Shown here: positions 57,016-64,000 of the stretch, one piece after another
How the letters are laid out: every line of letters begins with the position of its first letter
How positions within the stretch are numbered: position 1 is the first letter of the stretch
Assembly: GCF_002001015.1 (NCBI RefSeq)
Contig: NZ_MUNO01000016.1
Coordinates: 1-64,000, forward strand
DNA length: 64,000 nucleotides
DNA from: Polaromonas sp. A23
GTDB taxonomy: Bacteria > Pseudomonadota > Gammaproteobacteria > Burkholderiales > Burkholderiaceae_C
Reading direction: 5' to 3'
Translations under genes and position numbers: made by a program
Notes under the pieces: generated by a model
Seen by the model: the letters and a program-made list of their open reading frames with translations, nothing else
Databases searched by the model: none
What the model was told of the DNA's origin: nothing

Positions 57016-58005
57016 TTACAGCTTGCCCCAGTCCGAATAACTCACCAAGGCTGGCCGGGGCGCGTCCCCCAGCAGCGCGTGCAGCGAGACACACAGCTCG
57101 CTGAGGTCATTGGCCTTGCTGATGACAAGCGCCGCGCCTTCTTCCCGGGCTTTGGCTGTGAGGGCGGGGTCCATGTAACCGGAAATCAGGATGACGGGCA
57201 AGTCGGGATTGAGCAGCTTGACCTGTCTGAGCAGATCAAGGCCGGAGGAACCCTGCAGACGGTAGTCGGTGACCACAGCGTCGTAGCCGGAAGGGTTGGC
57301 CTGCAGCGCGGCCAGCGCTGCCTGGGCACTTTCGTGGCAGCTTACGCGAAAACCCGCGTCAGGCAAGGTGTCGCTGACCAGCACTCGCATGGGCTCATAG
57401 TCATCAACATAAAGAACGTTGCGGGATCCGCTGGCGCCCGAGTCGATAAATGCCGGTGCCTCCAGCGGCACCGCCGTCGGCAGGTAAATGTCGAAAGCCG
57501 TTCCCTGACCCGGCTCCGCCGATACATGCACCATGCCATGGTGCTGCGCGATGATGCCGCGCACTTCTACCAGGGAAAGCCGGTGTGCGCTGACCGCCTG
57601 GCCGGCCGTCGGGGCCGGTGCGGGAATCAACTTGTGGAATGTGCCGACCGGCGCACGGTTGCTGTTGCTGATCATCAAACGGGCATAGCGCCTAGGCGGC
57701 AGGCCACCCTGCAGGTTGGCGGCGTCCGGGTCCAGCACAACCCGGTCGAGCAATACCTCAGTCATCTCGACAACAATTTGCGGCGCCACGCCCACGGTGG
57801 AATGCCACGCAACGATGCATGCACTGAGCAAGGCCAGCTCCAGCCGGTCCGCGTTGGCCCGCACGCTGGGATTTTCATGCGACAGCTCCAGCGCCAACCC
57901 GATTTCAGCGGGGAGGAGCGCACGGAAGCGCTCTAGCGCCCGGAGCACGATCGGCTCAAGCCTTTGGTTGTCAGCTTCTTCGGTGTACTGAGCGTCGGGC
58001 TGCAT
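57016..58005 (-). CDS. Degenerate HATPase-receiver protein
   Basis: A 329-residue protein. Residues about 10-175 resemble an HATPase_c domain (LSLVEVRGIIAQHHGMVHVSAEPGQGTAFDIYLP) but the N-box reads LLSACIVAWHS without the usual Asn, and no HisKA is present, so kinase activity is doubtful. Residues about 195-315 are a receiver with VLYVDDYEPM, acceptor Asp in AVVTDYRLQGSSG and the switch Lys in LVISKAND. Probably a phospho-relay or competing receiver. The gap before 56807 holds no gene. Confidence 0.75.
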   Translation of the reverse strand: MQPDAQYTEEADNQRLEPIVLRALERFRALLPAEIGLALELSHENPSVRANADRLELALLSACIVAWHSTVGVAPQIVVEMTEVLLDRVVLDPDAANLQGGLPPRRYARLMISNSNRAPVGTFHKLIPAPAPTAGQAVSAHRLSLVEVRGIIAQHHGMVHVSAEPGQGTAFDIYLPTAVPLEAPAFIDSGASGSRNVLYVDDYEPMRVLVSDTLPDAGFRVSCHESAQAALAALQANPSGYDAVVTDYRLQGSSGLDLLRQVKLLNPDLPVILISGYMDPALTAKAREEGAALVISKANDLSELCVSLHALLGDAPRPALVSYSDWGKL

Positions 58006-58195
58006 GGGTCCTTTTCTGCCTTCTGCAAAAGGTGCACGCGGGCCCCGCCTGCGCGCTCTCGCGAAGACTAGGTCTTTTGATCTATTGCGTCAATTGTGGT
58101 TAATGCGTCTCGAACGGAGCTGCAAGGGGCGTCGATTCTCCCCCGTTGTCATTCGAGCCTCTGGGGCGCCTTTCCAGATATGAAATTGGCCATCT

Positions 58196-58240
58196 CCCCA
58201 GTAGGTACGGGCGCGAGCAGCTACTAATAAGATAGCAAGA
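58196..58240 (-). repeat. Dispersed repeat copy upstream of the EF-hand gene region
   Basis: Minus orientation: TTGCTATCTTATTAGTAGCT head and GCTCGCGCCCGTA core, tail less conserved. It sits 20 bp beyond the EF-hand gene stop. Confidence 0.7.
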
Positions 58241-58259
58241 GGTGCATCTCCCGGGTGCT

Positions 58260-58598
58260 TCAAGGCGTCTTGGGCCGGTTCATGGCGCTTTCAAATTCCT
58301 CCAGCGACAGCGCATGGTCCTGGTCGGTGTCGGCGGCACTGAAGTGTTTGGCTACGTTGCGAAAGCCGGCTGCTTCTTCGCGGCTAACCCTGCCGTCCTT
58401 GTTGGCATCCATAAAACTGAACGCACGCTCAATATCGGCGGCCGCGTAACGGGGGGCGGTGGTTGCGGCGACCTGCACCTGCGGTGCCGCAGGTGCTTCC
58501 GGCGTAGCCGTGTGGGCATGGACGGCAACGGCCAGCAAAGAGGCGGTGGTGGCGACAAGCGCACAGAAGGTCCGCCTTGGGGTAGCGATCAAAGTCAT
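58260..58598 (-). CDS. Exported EF-hand protein
   Basis: A 112-residue protein with a signal peptide (FCALVATTASLLAVAVHA), an Ala/Pro linker, and two EF-hand loops: DANKDGRVSREE (about 65-76) and DTDQDHALSLEE (about 91-102). Likely a periplasmic calcium binder. Small EF-hand proteins of this kind are common in betaproteobacteria. Confidence 0.85.
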   Translation of the reverse strand: MTLIATPRRTFCALVATTASLLAVAVHAHTATPEAPAAPQVQVAATTAPRYAAADIERAFSFMDANKDGRVSREEAAGFRNVAKHFSAADTDQDHALSLEEFESAMNRPKTP

Positions 58599-58782
58599 CG
58601 GTTTCCTGTTTCATTCAACATGAACACCATTGAACGCCGATCGCGAAACACGCGCCAGCATGTTTGCAGTATGTTTCCTGGCTTTACCTCCCGGCAGACA
58701 AGGGCATCGGGGCGCGCGCCTACGTGGTGCCGCTCGCCATGCCGGGTGGCGCTGTCACAGGCAGTAACCACAACCGGGCTGT

Positions 58783-58806
58783 TGCCTCCTCCAAATAGAG
58801 GAGGTC
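58783..58806 (+). other. Hairpin in the EF-hand/JmjC intergenic gap
   Basis: CCTCCT pairs with AGGAGG around CCAAATAG. The gap 58599-58875 shows no gene. Without a T run the hairpin is not a convincing terminator and could mask a ribosome site. Confidence 0.3.
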
Positions 58807-58875
58807 TTAAGGCTCAAAAATCCCCAAAATCGATTCACGCGGCGAGCTCATTGCCCGTTACCCAAGGAGACAGCC

Positions 58876-59976
58876 ATGCAAGACACTGACATTGCCCTGA
58901 TCTGGGAGGATGCTGGTACTTTCGACCGCACCCTCCGCGCCACGCCGGAACAACTCGCACGACTCAAGCGCAAGCAGGTCCGGCCCACCACCTACACGCG
59001 GCAGGCCTTGTTCGAGGCAATGGCCAAAGGCCAGCCCGCCGTGCTGACAGGCGTGCACGTTCCAGTCGCGGGCAGTGAAAAACTGGGCCTCGAAGCCGCG
59101 CTGCTCAAGCTGGTGGACCGTGGTTTTGACGGCAAGCAGCGTGCCAATGCGCAGGTAGGCCCCAGCCAGCAGCGCAAGAGGCTGGGTGTTCACGAGCTGA
59201 TGCGCAAGTGGCGCAACCGCCGCAGCCTGGTCAGCGTCACCGACCTGCACGTTCGCGGCACCGCGCTGGAAAAACAGATCGACACCGCACAGTTGTCCGC
59301 CTTCAACCTGCTGCCGCAAGGGTCTGAAGACCTGCAACGCCAGGAGATGATGACCCTGGTCATAGGCGCCCGCGGCAACGTCACCGACTCCCACTCGGAC
59401 GACCCCGACGGCAGTAACCACTGCTTTCTGGGCCGCAAACTGTGGCTGGCCTGGGAAACTTTCGAAGGTATCAAGGCCGGCCTGCAGGACTGCGAGCGCG
59501 GGTTGGTGACCGGCCGGGCGCGTTTCAACCTGGACAGGTTCTGCGAGCTCAAAAGTGCCTGCTGGTGGACGGTAGGCCCTGGTGAAACCCTGTTTCTTCC
59601 AGGCAAGCTCACGCACAAGGTGGTGACGCTGGAGGCCTACATGGGCATCGGCAGCTTTTATGTTTCTCCCGTGAGTTGCCTGGACAGCCTGAGCCGCTGG
59701 TACCTGCACCAGCCTTTGTGGTCGCTGGACGACCGCAAGGGAGAAAACGCCGGCCTGGTCGACGAAATTGCGGGGACCATGCGGCAACAGCTGCAAAAAC
59801 TCGCGCGCCAGTCGCCGGTGCGGCGCCAGCAGTGGGGGCTGGACTTTGTTCGCCTGGCGACAGACCGGTGGTCCCGTAACTGGTCGCGCCAGCAACGGCA
59901 AGCCTTGATGGAACGTGCGCCGTTTGTGCAGGTGATGGATGCGTTGCAACGCGTGGGGTCTGCTGCCAGCGCCTGA
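58876..59976 (+). CDS. JmjC/cupin-like Fe(II)/2-oxoglutarate oxygenase
   Basis: A 366-residue protein. The candidate iron triad is H-x-D in VTDSHSDDPDGSNH and a distal His in PGKLTHKVVTLE, spaced as in JmjC hydroxylases; FLGRKLWLAWE supplies the beta-strand with a 2-oxoglutarate Lys. The C-terminal third is helical. A GGAGA box precedes the ATG. JmjC proteins of bacteria hydroxylate ribosomal proteins, peptides or siderophores; the target here is unknown. Confidence 0.7.
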   Translation: MQDTDIALIWEDAGTFDRTLRATPEQLARLKRKQVRPTTYTRQALFEAMAKGQPAVLTGVHVPVAGSEKLGLEAALLKLVDRGFDGKQRANAQVGPSQQRKRLGVHELMRKWRNRRSLVSVTDLHVRGTALEKQIDTAQLSAFNLLPQGSEDLQRQEMMTLVIGARGNVTDSHSDDPDGSNHCFLGRKLWLAWETFEGIKAGLQDCERGLVTGRARFNLDRFCELKSACWWTVGPGETLFLPGKLTHKVVTLEAYMGIGSFYVSPVSCLDSLSRWYLHQPLWSLDDRKGENAGLVDEIAGTMRQQLQKLARQSPVRRQQWGLDFVRLATDRWSRNWSRQQRQALMERAPFVQVMDALQRVGSAASA

Positions 59977-60086
59977 TTGTTCCTGCCGGTCAATGGCGAA
60001 ATGACGATTTCGAATGGGTAACCGGTGATCGGGTAACTTGGGCGGAGTCTGGTGCATGCTATGCGCTGGAAGCGTACAATGACTGC

Positions 60087-60407
60087 ATGCTGTTTGTGGA
60101 GCTCACCCCGTTCATCGCCTTCAGGGCGGCGCATTGGGCAGATGAGGAACTTCGCTCTTTGCAGAATCACCTGTTGGAAAACCCGAATGCAGGCGATGTG
60201 ATTCGGGGGAGTTCGGGTTTGCGAAAACTGCGCTGGGCCGCTTCCGGGCGGGGCAAACGTGGCGGGGCCAGGGTTATTTATTACCACTACGTTTCAAATG
60301 AGCGTATCTATCTGATTTACGGCTACGTCAAAAACGAGCAAGAAGACCTGACGCCAGAGCAGATCAAGCTGTTGGCGCAATTGATGAAGGACATCACCCA
60401 TGGATAA
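60087..60407 (+). CDS. RelE/HigB-type toxin
   Basis: A 106-residue protein with the RelE-superfamily core: HLLENPNAGDVIRGSSGLRKLRW, the strand pair GGARVIYYHYV and RIYLIYGYVKNEQEDLTPEQ. Its stop region overlaps the start of the HTH gene by 8 bp, as in toxin-first HigBA-like and NadS systems. Probably cleaves mRNA on ribosomes unless neutralised. Confidence 0.88.
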   Translation: MLFVELTPFIAFRAAHWADEELRSLQNHLLENPNAGDVIRGSSGLRKLRWAASGRGKRGGARVIYYHYVSNERIYLIYGYVKNEQEDLTPEQIKLLAQLMKDITHG

Positions 60408-60690
60408 ACAACACTTCGACCAGCTCGTCAAGGGCGTCAAAGAAATGAAGCGCCATATCGCTGGCAAAACCGTGCGCGGTGCCATCGCGGAAGAACTGCC
60501 AACGCCGGATGTACGTGTCATCCGCGAGGCCGCGCATATCAGCCAGAGCCAGTTTGCGAAATTGATTGGTGTGAATCTGCGCACCCTGCAAAACTGGGAG
60601 CAACATCGCACGCGGCCAACTGGGCCAGCCAGGGCTTTGCTCAAGATTGTGGCTTCCAATCCGAAAGCTATTGAAGCGCTGCATTCTTGA
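60400..60690 (+). CDS. HTH antitoxin (HigA/NadS-like)
   Basis: A 96-residue protein: charged N-terminus, then a Cro/C1 HTH (VRVIREAAHISQSQFAKLIGVNLRTLQNWEQHRT) with the short C-terminal tail LLKIVASNPKAIEALHS typical of NadS-like antitoxins. Overlaps the toxin gene. It should repress its own operon. A decayed second copy of its HTH lies 100 bp downstream. Confidence 0.88.
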   Translation: MDKQHFDQLVKGVKEMKRHIAGKTVRGAIAEELPTPDVRVIREAAHISQSQFAKLIGVNLRTLQNWEQHRTRPTGPARALLKIVASNPKAIEALHS

Positions 60691-60791
60691 TGGCCGTGGC
60701 GCGTAGCGGCAGACGTTACTACTTTGGTAGCGTTTGATTTGCCGTCGATGCTAGATGGAAGACCTACCCATGTCCTTTCTCGCCCGGGGCC

Positions 60792-60860
60792 GATGCCTGC
60801 GTTATCTGCGAAGTCACCCGGATCAGCCAGAGCTCGCTTGCAAACCAGTATGGTAGATCG
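60792..60860 (+). pseudogene. Decayed fragment of an HTH antitoxin
   Basis: The frame from 60792 reads DACVICEVTRISQSSLANQYG, aligning with DVRVIREAAHISQSQFAKLI of the antitoxin just upstream. It has no start or full domain. The remaining gap (60691-61019) holds no other gene. Confidence 0.6.
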
Positions 60861-61019
60861 AAGGCTTCGGATGAGCTGCTAGCGATATGGGTCAACTGAC
60901 TCTCTGCAGAGTGGCTTCTCTGAATCCAGATAGAGAATTACGGCACTCACACCCCACAATTGCACGATTCCAGATTTGAATTTTTATGCTATATAACTAA
61001 CAGGCAAGTTGTTAGGTAT

Positions 61020-63392
61020 ATGGGGAGACATGGATTGAAAAAGAAGCAGAAGCAGCAAGTAGCCAAAAGTGCAATCGGTAACGAAAACTCGTTACTTGCT
61101 CCGCTTCTCGTGGATAGTGCGGCACTTAAAGCTTCTTTCGGACGAAAAAAGGAGATCCACGAATTTCAAACGATTGACATCGAGATGCGTCCCATCTTTG
61201 AGGAGGAGGGCTGGGAAATCCACAAAGAGGGCGTGCGGCGCGTGCGCATAAAAAAGGTCAAGGAACTGCATGCTCAGTTAGAGGACCAAGTGTGGTCACT
61301 TTTTCGTCGGCTGGGATATCCAGAACTCAGCGGCGACGACTTTCAAATTCACTATCTGGATAGTGCTGGTGTTGCCCGTAGGAAGAGCATCGATATTTTT
61401 GCTAAAGACGACGAGACAGTAATCGTTGCCATGTGCAGGTCTCGGGAATCACGCGGCAAAAAGACACTGCAGAAAGATCTTATTGATCTGGAGTCGATAC
61501 AAAAACCACTGGCCAATTCAATTAAGAAGCACTATGGGGCAAGCTTCAGACCAAAAATCATTTGGATGTGTGTTACGCAAAATATCATTTGGTCTGAACA
61601 GGATATAGAGCGTGCCAATTCGGCCAACATCCGAGTAGTGACTGAGAACGAACTCCAATACTTCGATGCCTTTGCCAAGCACATGGGCCCCGCGGGTCGA
61701 TTTCAGTTCTTGGCGGAATTCTTAGAAGGGCAAGACATTCCAGAACTCACAGATGTCAAAGTCCCCGCAACAAAAGGAATGCTGGGAAACCATGTTTTCT
61801 ATAGCTTTGTAACGACTCCTAGGCATCTCTTGAAGGTTGCCTTTGTAAACCATCAAGCGCTGAATCATCCGACAGGGCGCCCGACGTATCAACGGATGAT
61901 CAGTCCCGCTCGCATTAAGGAGATCGGGGAGTTCATTCGAAAAGGTGGCTACTTCCCGACGAATCTTCTAGTCAATTTCACGGAAAAAAGCCGCTTTGAT
62001 TTGTTGCCAAATAGAGAAAACTCACATGCCGCAATCAAATTCGGCTGGCTACATTTGCCGCACAAATATAAATCTGCCTGGGTAATTGATGGGCAGCATA
62101 GGCTTTATGGATATTCCCACTTGGAAGATCGATTTCTGGATCAAAGCATCGCCGTAATTGCATTCGAGAAGATGGCGACTACCCTAGAGGCGGAACTATT
62201 TGTCACGATCAACCAGAAGCAAAAGAGTGTGCAGAAAAGTGTAATTGTCTCTTTGCAATCAGATCTGAAGTGGGGTTCGAGTGACCCTAAGGAGCGTGCT
62301 TCTGCGTTAGCATCCAGGTTGGCCAAAACTCTCGCCTCCGACCCGACGAGCCCTTTTTTCCAGCGATTCTCCATCCAGGGGGTCACGGCCAAGGAAAATC
62401 AAAGCCTCACGATTCCAGAGCTGGTAAACGGTTTAAATCGATCAAATCTTCTCGGGCGTGCCTATCAAAAAAATTGGCTTTCTGGCGTTCTTTCGTCAAG
62501 CACGGACGACAAAACAGTGGACAGAGCGCGACGATTTCTCAATATCTATTTCTCCAAAGTTCGAGTGGCAAATCCCGAGCGTTGGGATGCAGCTAAGCAG
62601 GGGTATGTCGCGACAAATCCTGGGGTTCGCGCCCACTTACTCCTCTTGTCGGAGGTGTTTAGACACATAGAGGAAAAACAACCGCAGGAACTGTCTCTCT
62701 TGGAGGTGGACGAGCTCATGCAGACGATTGAAAAGTTCGTTTCCCCTGTGTTTGCGTTTCTGAAAGATGCCACCAATGCGGACCTCTATGACCGCTTTGC
62801 CCGAAAATTTGGCGAAGGCGGTGTTCGGGAGTATGCAGATAACTTAAACGAACTAATACACAAACAGTTTTCAAATTTTGGCTCGGAAGAGTTTTTGGAA
62901 AGACTGGAAAGAAAGTCAGCTGACCGAGTCCGAATTGCTAATCAAGATGTCATTGATCTCAGCAAGGTGTTAACTGATCACACGATTAATATTCTGAAAA
63001 AGCACTATGGAACTGCAGAAACCAGTTCTGGTGATAAAGCCTATTGGGAATTAGGCATCGAAAGCCCAAAAATCAAGGAAGAGGCCTATTCAAGGCAGCT
63101 GCAGGATAAAGATAAGGCCAAGGGAGGCAAAGAGAACTATTTGCAAATCCTTGATTTGAAAGCGATTGTCAAGCAGCGCTCAAACTGGCCTCTGTTTGAA
63201 AGTACTTTCAATATCCCACTGCAAGGCGAAAAAGGAAAAACTTACTATCTTGATTGGATGGACAAATTTAATGAGCTTAGGCGCATACCAGCGCATCCCT
63301 CGTCTACAAGAGGTTATTCAAAAGACGATCTAGAGTTCCTTCAGTTTCTTAAGTCGGAGTTTTATTCGAGGCTTGAGCGGGAAGGAAAATAG
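61020..63392 (+). CDS. DGQHR-domain protein with HEPN-like C-terminus (defence-like)
   Basis: A 790-residue protein from the ATG at 61020 (an in-frame TTG at 60960 is possible). Residues about 70-200 look like a PD-(D/E)xK-type fold (Asp125 in SIDIFAK), but the usual catalytic Lys motif is replaced (VAMCRSRE). A DGQHR domain centres on residues 357-361 (VIDGQHRLYGY), as in DndB and related DNA-modification proteins. Near the C-terminus LRRIPAHPSSTRG gives an R754-x4-H759 motif like HEPN ribonucleases. AT-richer than core genes. The stop is directly followed by the adenine methylase ATG. Likely a phage-defence component; mechanism unknown. Confidence 0.8.
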   Translation: MGRHGLKKKQKQQVAKSAIGNENSLLAPLLVDSAALKASFGRKKEIHEFQTIDIEMRPIFEEEGWEIHKEGVRRVRIKKVKELHAQLEDQVWSLFRRLGYPELSGDDFQIHYLDSAGVARRKSIDIFAKDDETVIVAMCRSRESRGKKTLQKDLIDLESIQKPLANSIKKHYGASFRPKIIWMCVTQNIIWSEQDIERANSANIRVVTENELQYFDAFAKHMGPAGRFQFLAEFLEGQDIPELTDVKVPATKGMLGNHVFYSFVTTPRHLLKVAFVNHQALNHPTGRPTYQRMISPARIKEIGEFIRKGGYFPTNLLVNFTEKSRFDLLPNRENSHAAIKFGWLHLPHKYKSAWVIDGQHRLYGYSHLEDRFLDQSIAVIAFEKMATTLEAELFVTINQKQKSVQKSVIVSLQSDLKWGSSDPKERASALASRLAKTLASDPTSPFFQRFSIQGVTAKENQSLTIPELVNGLNRSNLLGRAYQKNWLSGVLSSSTDDKTVDRARRFLNIYFSKVRVANPERWDAAKQGYVATNPGVRAHLLLLSEVFRHIEEKQPQELSLLEVDELMQTIEKFVSPVFAFLKDATNADLYDRFARKFGEGGVREYADNLNELIHKQFSNFGSEEFLERLERKSADRVRIANQDVIDLSKVLTDHTINILKKHYGTAETSSGDKAYWELGIESPKIKEEAYSRQLQDKDKAKGGKENYLQILDLKAIVKQRSNWPLFESTFNIPLQGEKGKTYYLDWMDKFNELRRIPAHPSSTRGYSKDDLEFLQFLKSEFYSRLEREGK

Positions 63393-64000
63393 ATGAAAAA
63401 TGACCATTCTGTCGAGAAAATTGAAATAAAGCCCTTTCTGAAATGGGCCGGTGGAAAAAGATGGTTGATTGCTAAGCACGACGAATTGTTGCCGGATAAT
63501 TTTCGTAATTACTATGAGCCGTTTTTGGGTAGTGGCGCTGTCTTTTTTTATCTTCAACCAGGCAAGTCGGTACTTGCAGACGTGAATCAAGAGCTGATCG
63601 ATACCTACTCGGCGATAAAACAAGATTGGCAACGTGTTCAGGACTGTTTGATGACGCACCATCGAAACCACTCTACCGAATACTTTTACAGATTGAGGCA
63701 GCAAAAGCCGCGGACTGATCACACAAAGGCCGCTCGTTTGATCTACTTGAATCGCACATGCTGGAATGGTCTTTATAGAGTAAATCTTCAAGGCACGTTC
63801 AACGTGCCAATTGGTACGAAGGTTAATGTAATTTCTGACGAAGATCGTTATGACCAGACTTCCATGTTGCTCAAGAATGCCAATTTGCTTCGCTCTGATT
63901 TTGAAGCTGTGGTGGATAAGGCTGGTCAGAATGACTTTTTGTTTGTTGACCCTCCTTATACGGTCAAACATAACTACAACGGGTTCATCAAATACAACGA
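63393..64000 (+). CDS. DNA adenine methylase (Dam/D12 class), partial
   Basis: The first 202 codons of an N6-adenine methyltransferase, cut by the window end. Motif I is PFLKWAGGKRWL, followed by YYEPFLGSGAVFF, then LNRTCWNGLYRVN, and the catalytic motif DPPY (FLFVDPPYTVKHNY) near residue 190. This is the Dam/DpnM (D12) class. ATG abuts the stop of the DGQHR gene with GAAGGAAAA ahead of it, so they are one operon; it may protect host DNA from the system. Confidence 0.92.
   Translation, partial: MKNDHSVEKIEIKPFLKWAGGKRWLIAKHDELLPDNFRNYYEPFLGSGAVFFYLQPGKSVLADVNQELIDTYSAIKQDWQRVQDCLMTHHRNHSTEYFYRLRQQKPRTDHTKAARLIYLNRTCWNGLYRVNLQGTFNVPIGTKVNVISDEDRYDQTSMLLKNANLLRSDFEAVVDKAGQNDFLFVDPPYTVKHNYNGFIKYN

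Noticed and set aside
1-64000. CRISPR arrays, rRNA genes, tmRNA
   Set aside because: No regularly spaced short repeats and no rRNA or tmRNA signatures were seen on either strand.

Overview
The window looks like the chromosome of a Comamonadaceae-type betaproteobacterium (Burkholderiales; Polaromonas, Rhodoferax or Variovorax relatives). This rests on high GC, housekeeping neighbourhoods usual for that group (TPR-lolB-ispE-tRNA-Gln-prs-rplY-pth, rapZ-recN-nadK opposite hrcA, yicC-gmk-rpoZ-spoT, kinase/PP2C-rph-rdgB-hemW), a urease operon, and a short dispersed repeat that I associate with this family from memory. The species cannot be fixed from sequence alone.

Layout. 1-14 kb: translation and central genes on the minus strand (pth, rplY, prs, tRNA-Gln, ispE, lolB, a TPR lipoprotein-pathway neighbour), then mutM, a dynamin-like GTPase and mutY on plus, then rapZ-recN-nadK on minus. 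14-28 kb: hrcA, tRNA-Met, a 2.1-kb islet with one AT-rich TPR/ankyrin-like gene, tRNA-Arg, greB, then spoT, rpoZ, gmk and yicC on minus, then a Ser/Thr kinase-PP2C pair, rph, rdgB, hemW, and a J-like membrane protein bracketed by two copies of the hemW 3' end. 28-35 kb: accessory zone after tRNA-Ser, with three small unknown genes separated by ~200-bp direct repeats (an integron-like array without a visible integrase), a decayed serine recombinase, a secreted GH5-type glycosidase and an IS5-group MITE. 35-44.5 kb: urease genes ureA-(small gene)-B-C-E-F-G on minus, with no ureD in view, divergent from a transporter-histidine kinase-receiver fusion and its LuxR-type response regulator. 44.5-48 kb: a cluster of hairpins, a 79-residue protein and a second-type IF-1, a DUF502 membrane protein and several small exported proteins. 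48-58 kb: a 2112-residue hybrid kinase with about ten PAS domains and two kinase cores, then VOC, AraC, CigR/RcnB-like and receiver genes. 58-64 kb: EF-hand and JmjC-like proteins, a RelE/HTH toxin-antitoxin pair with a decayed antitoxin fragment, and, at the right edge, an AT-richer defence-like operon (DGQHR protein with a HEPN-like RNase motif, then a DNA adenine methylase cut by the window end).

Two themes stand out. First, several accessory genes are single-gene modules bracketed by direct repeats (tRNA-Met tail, hemW tail, and two unrelated ~200-bp repeat families). Second, a short dispersed repeat occurs in at least six places, once as in-frame coding sequence that supplies the lipobox of LolB. 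The best candidate for an undescribed system is the DGQHR/HEPN plus adenine methylase pair at the right end. The transporter-kinase sensor opposite urease is the most distinctive regulatory protein. All family calls were made by reading motifs; no database search was possible.
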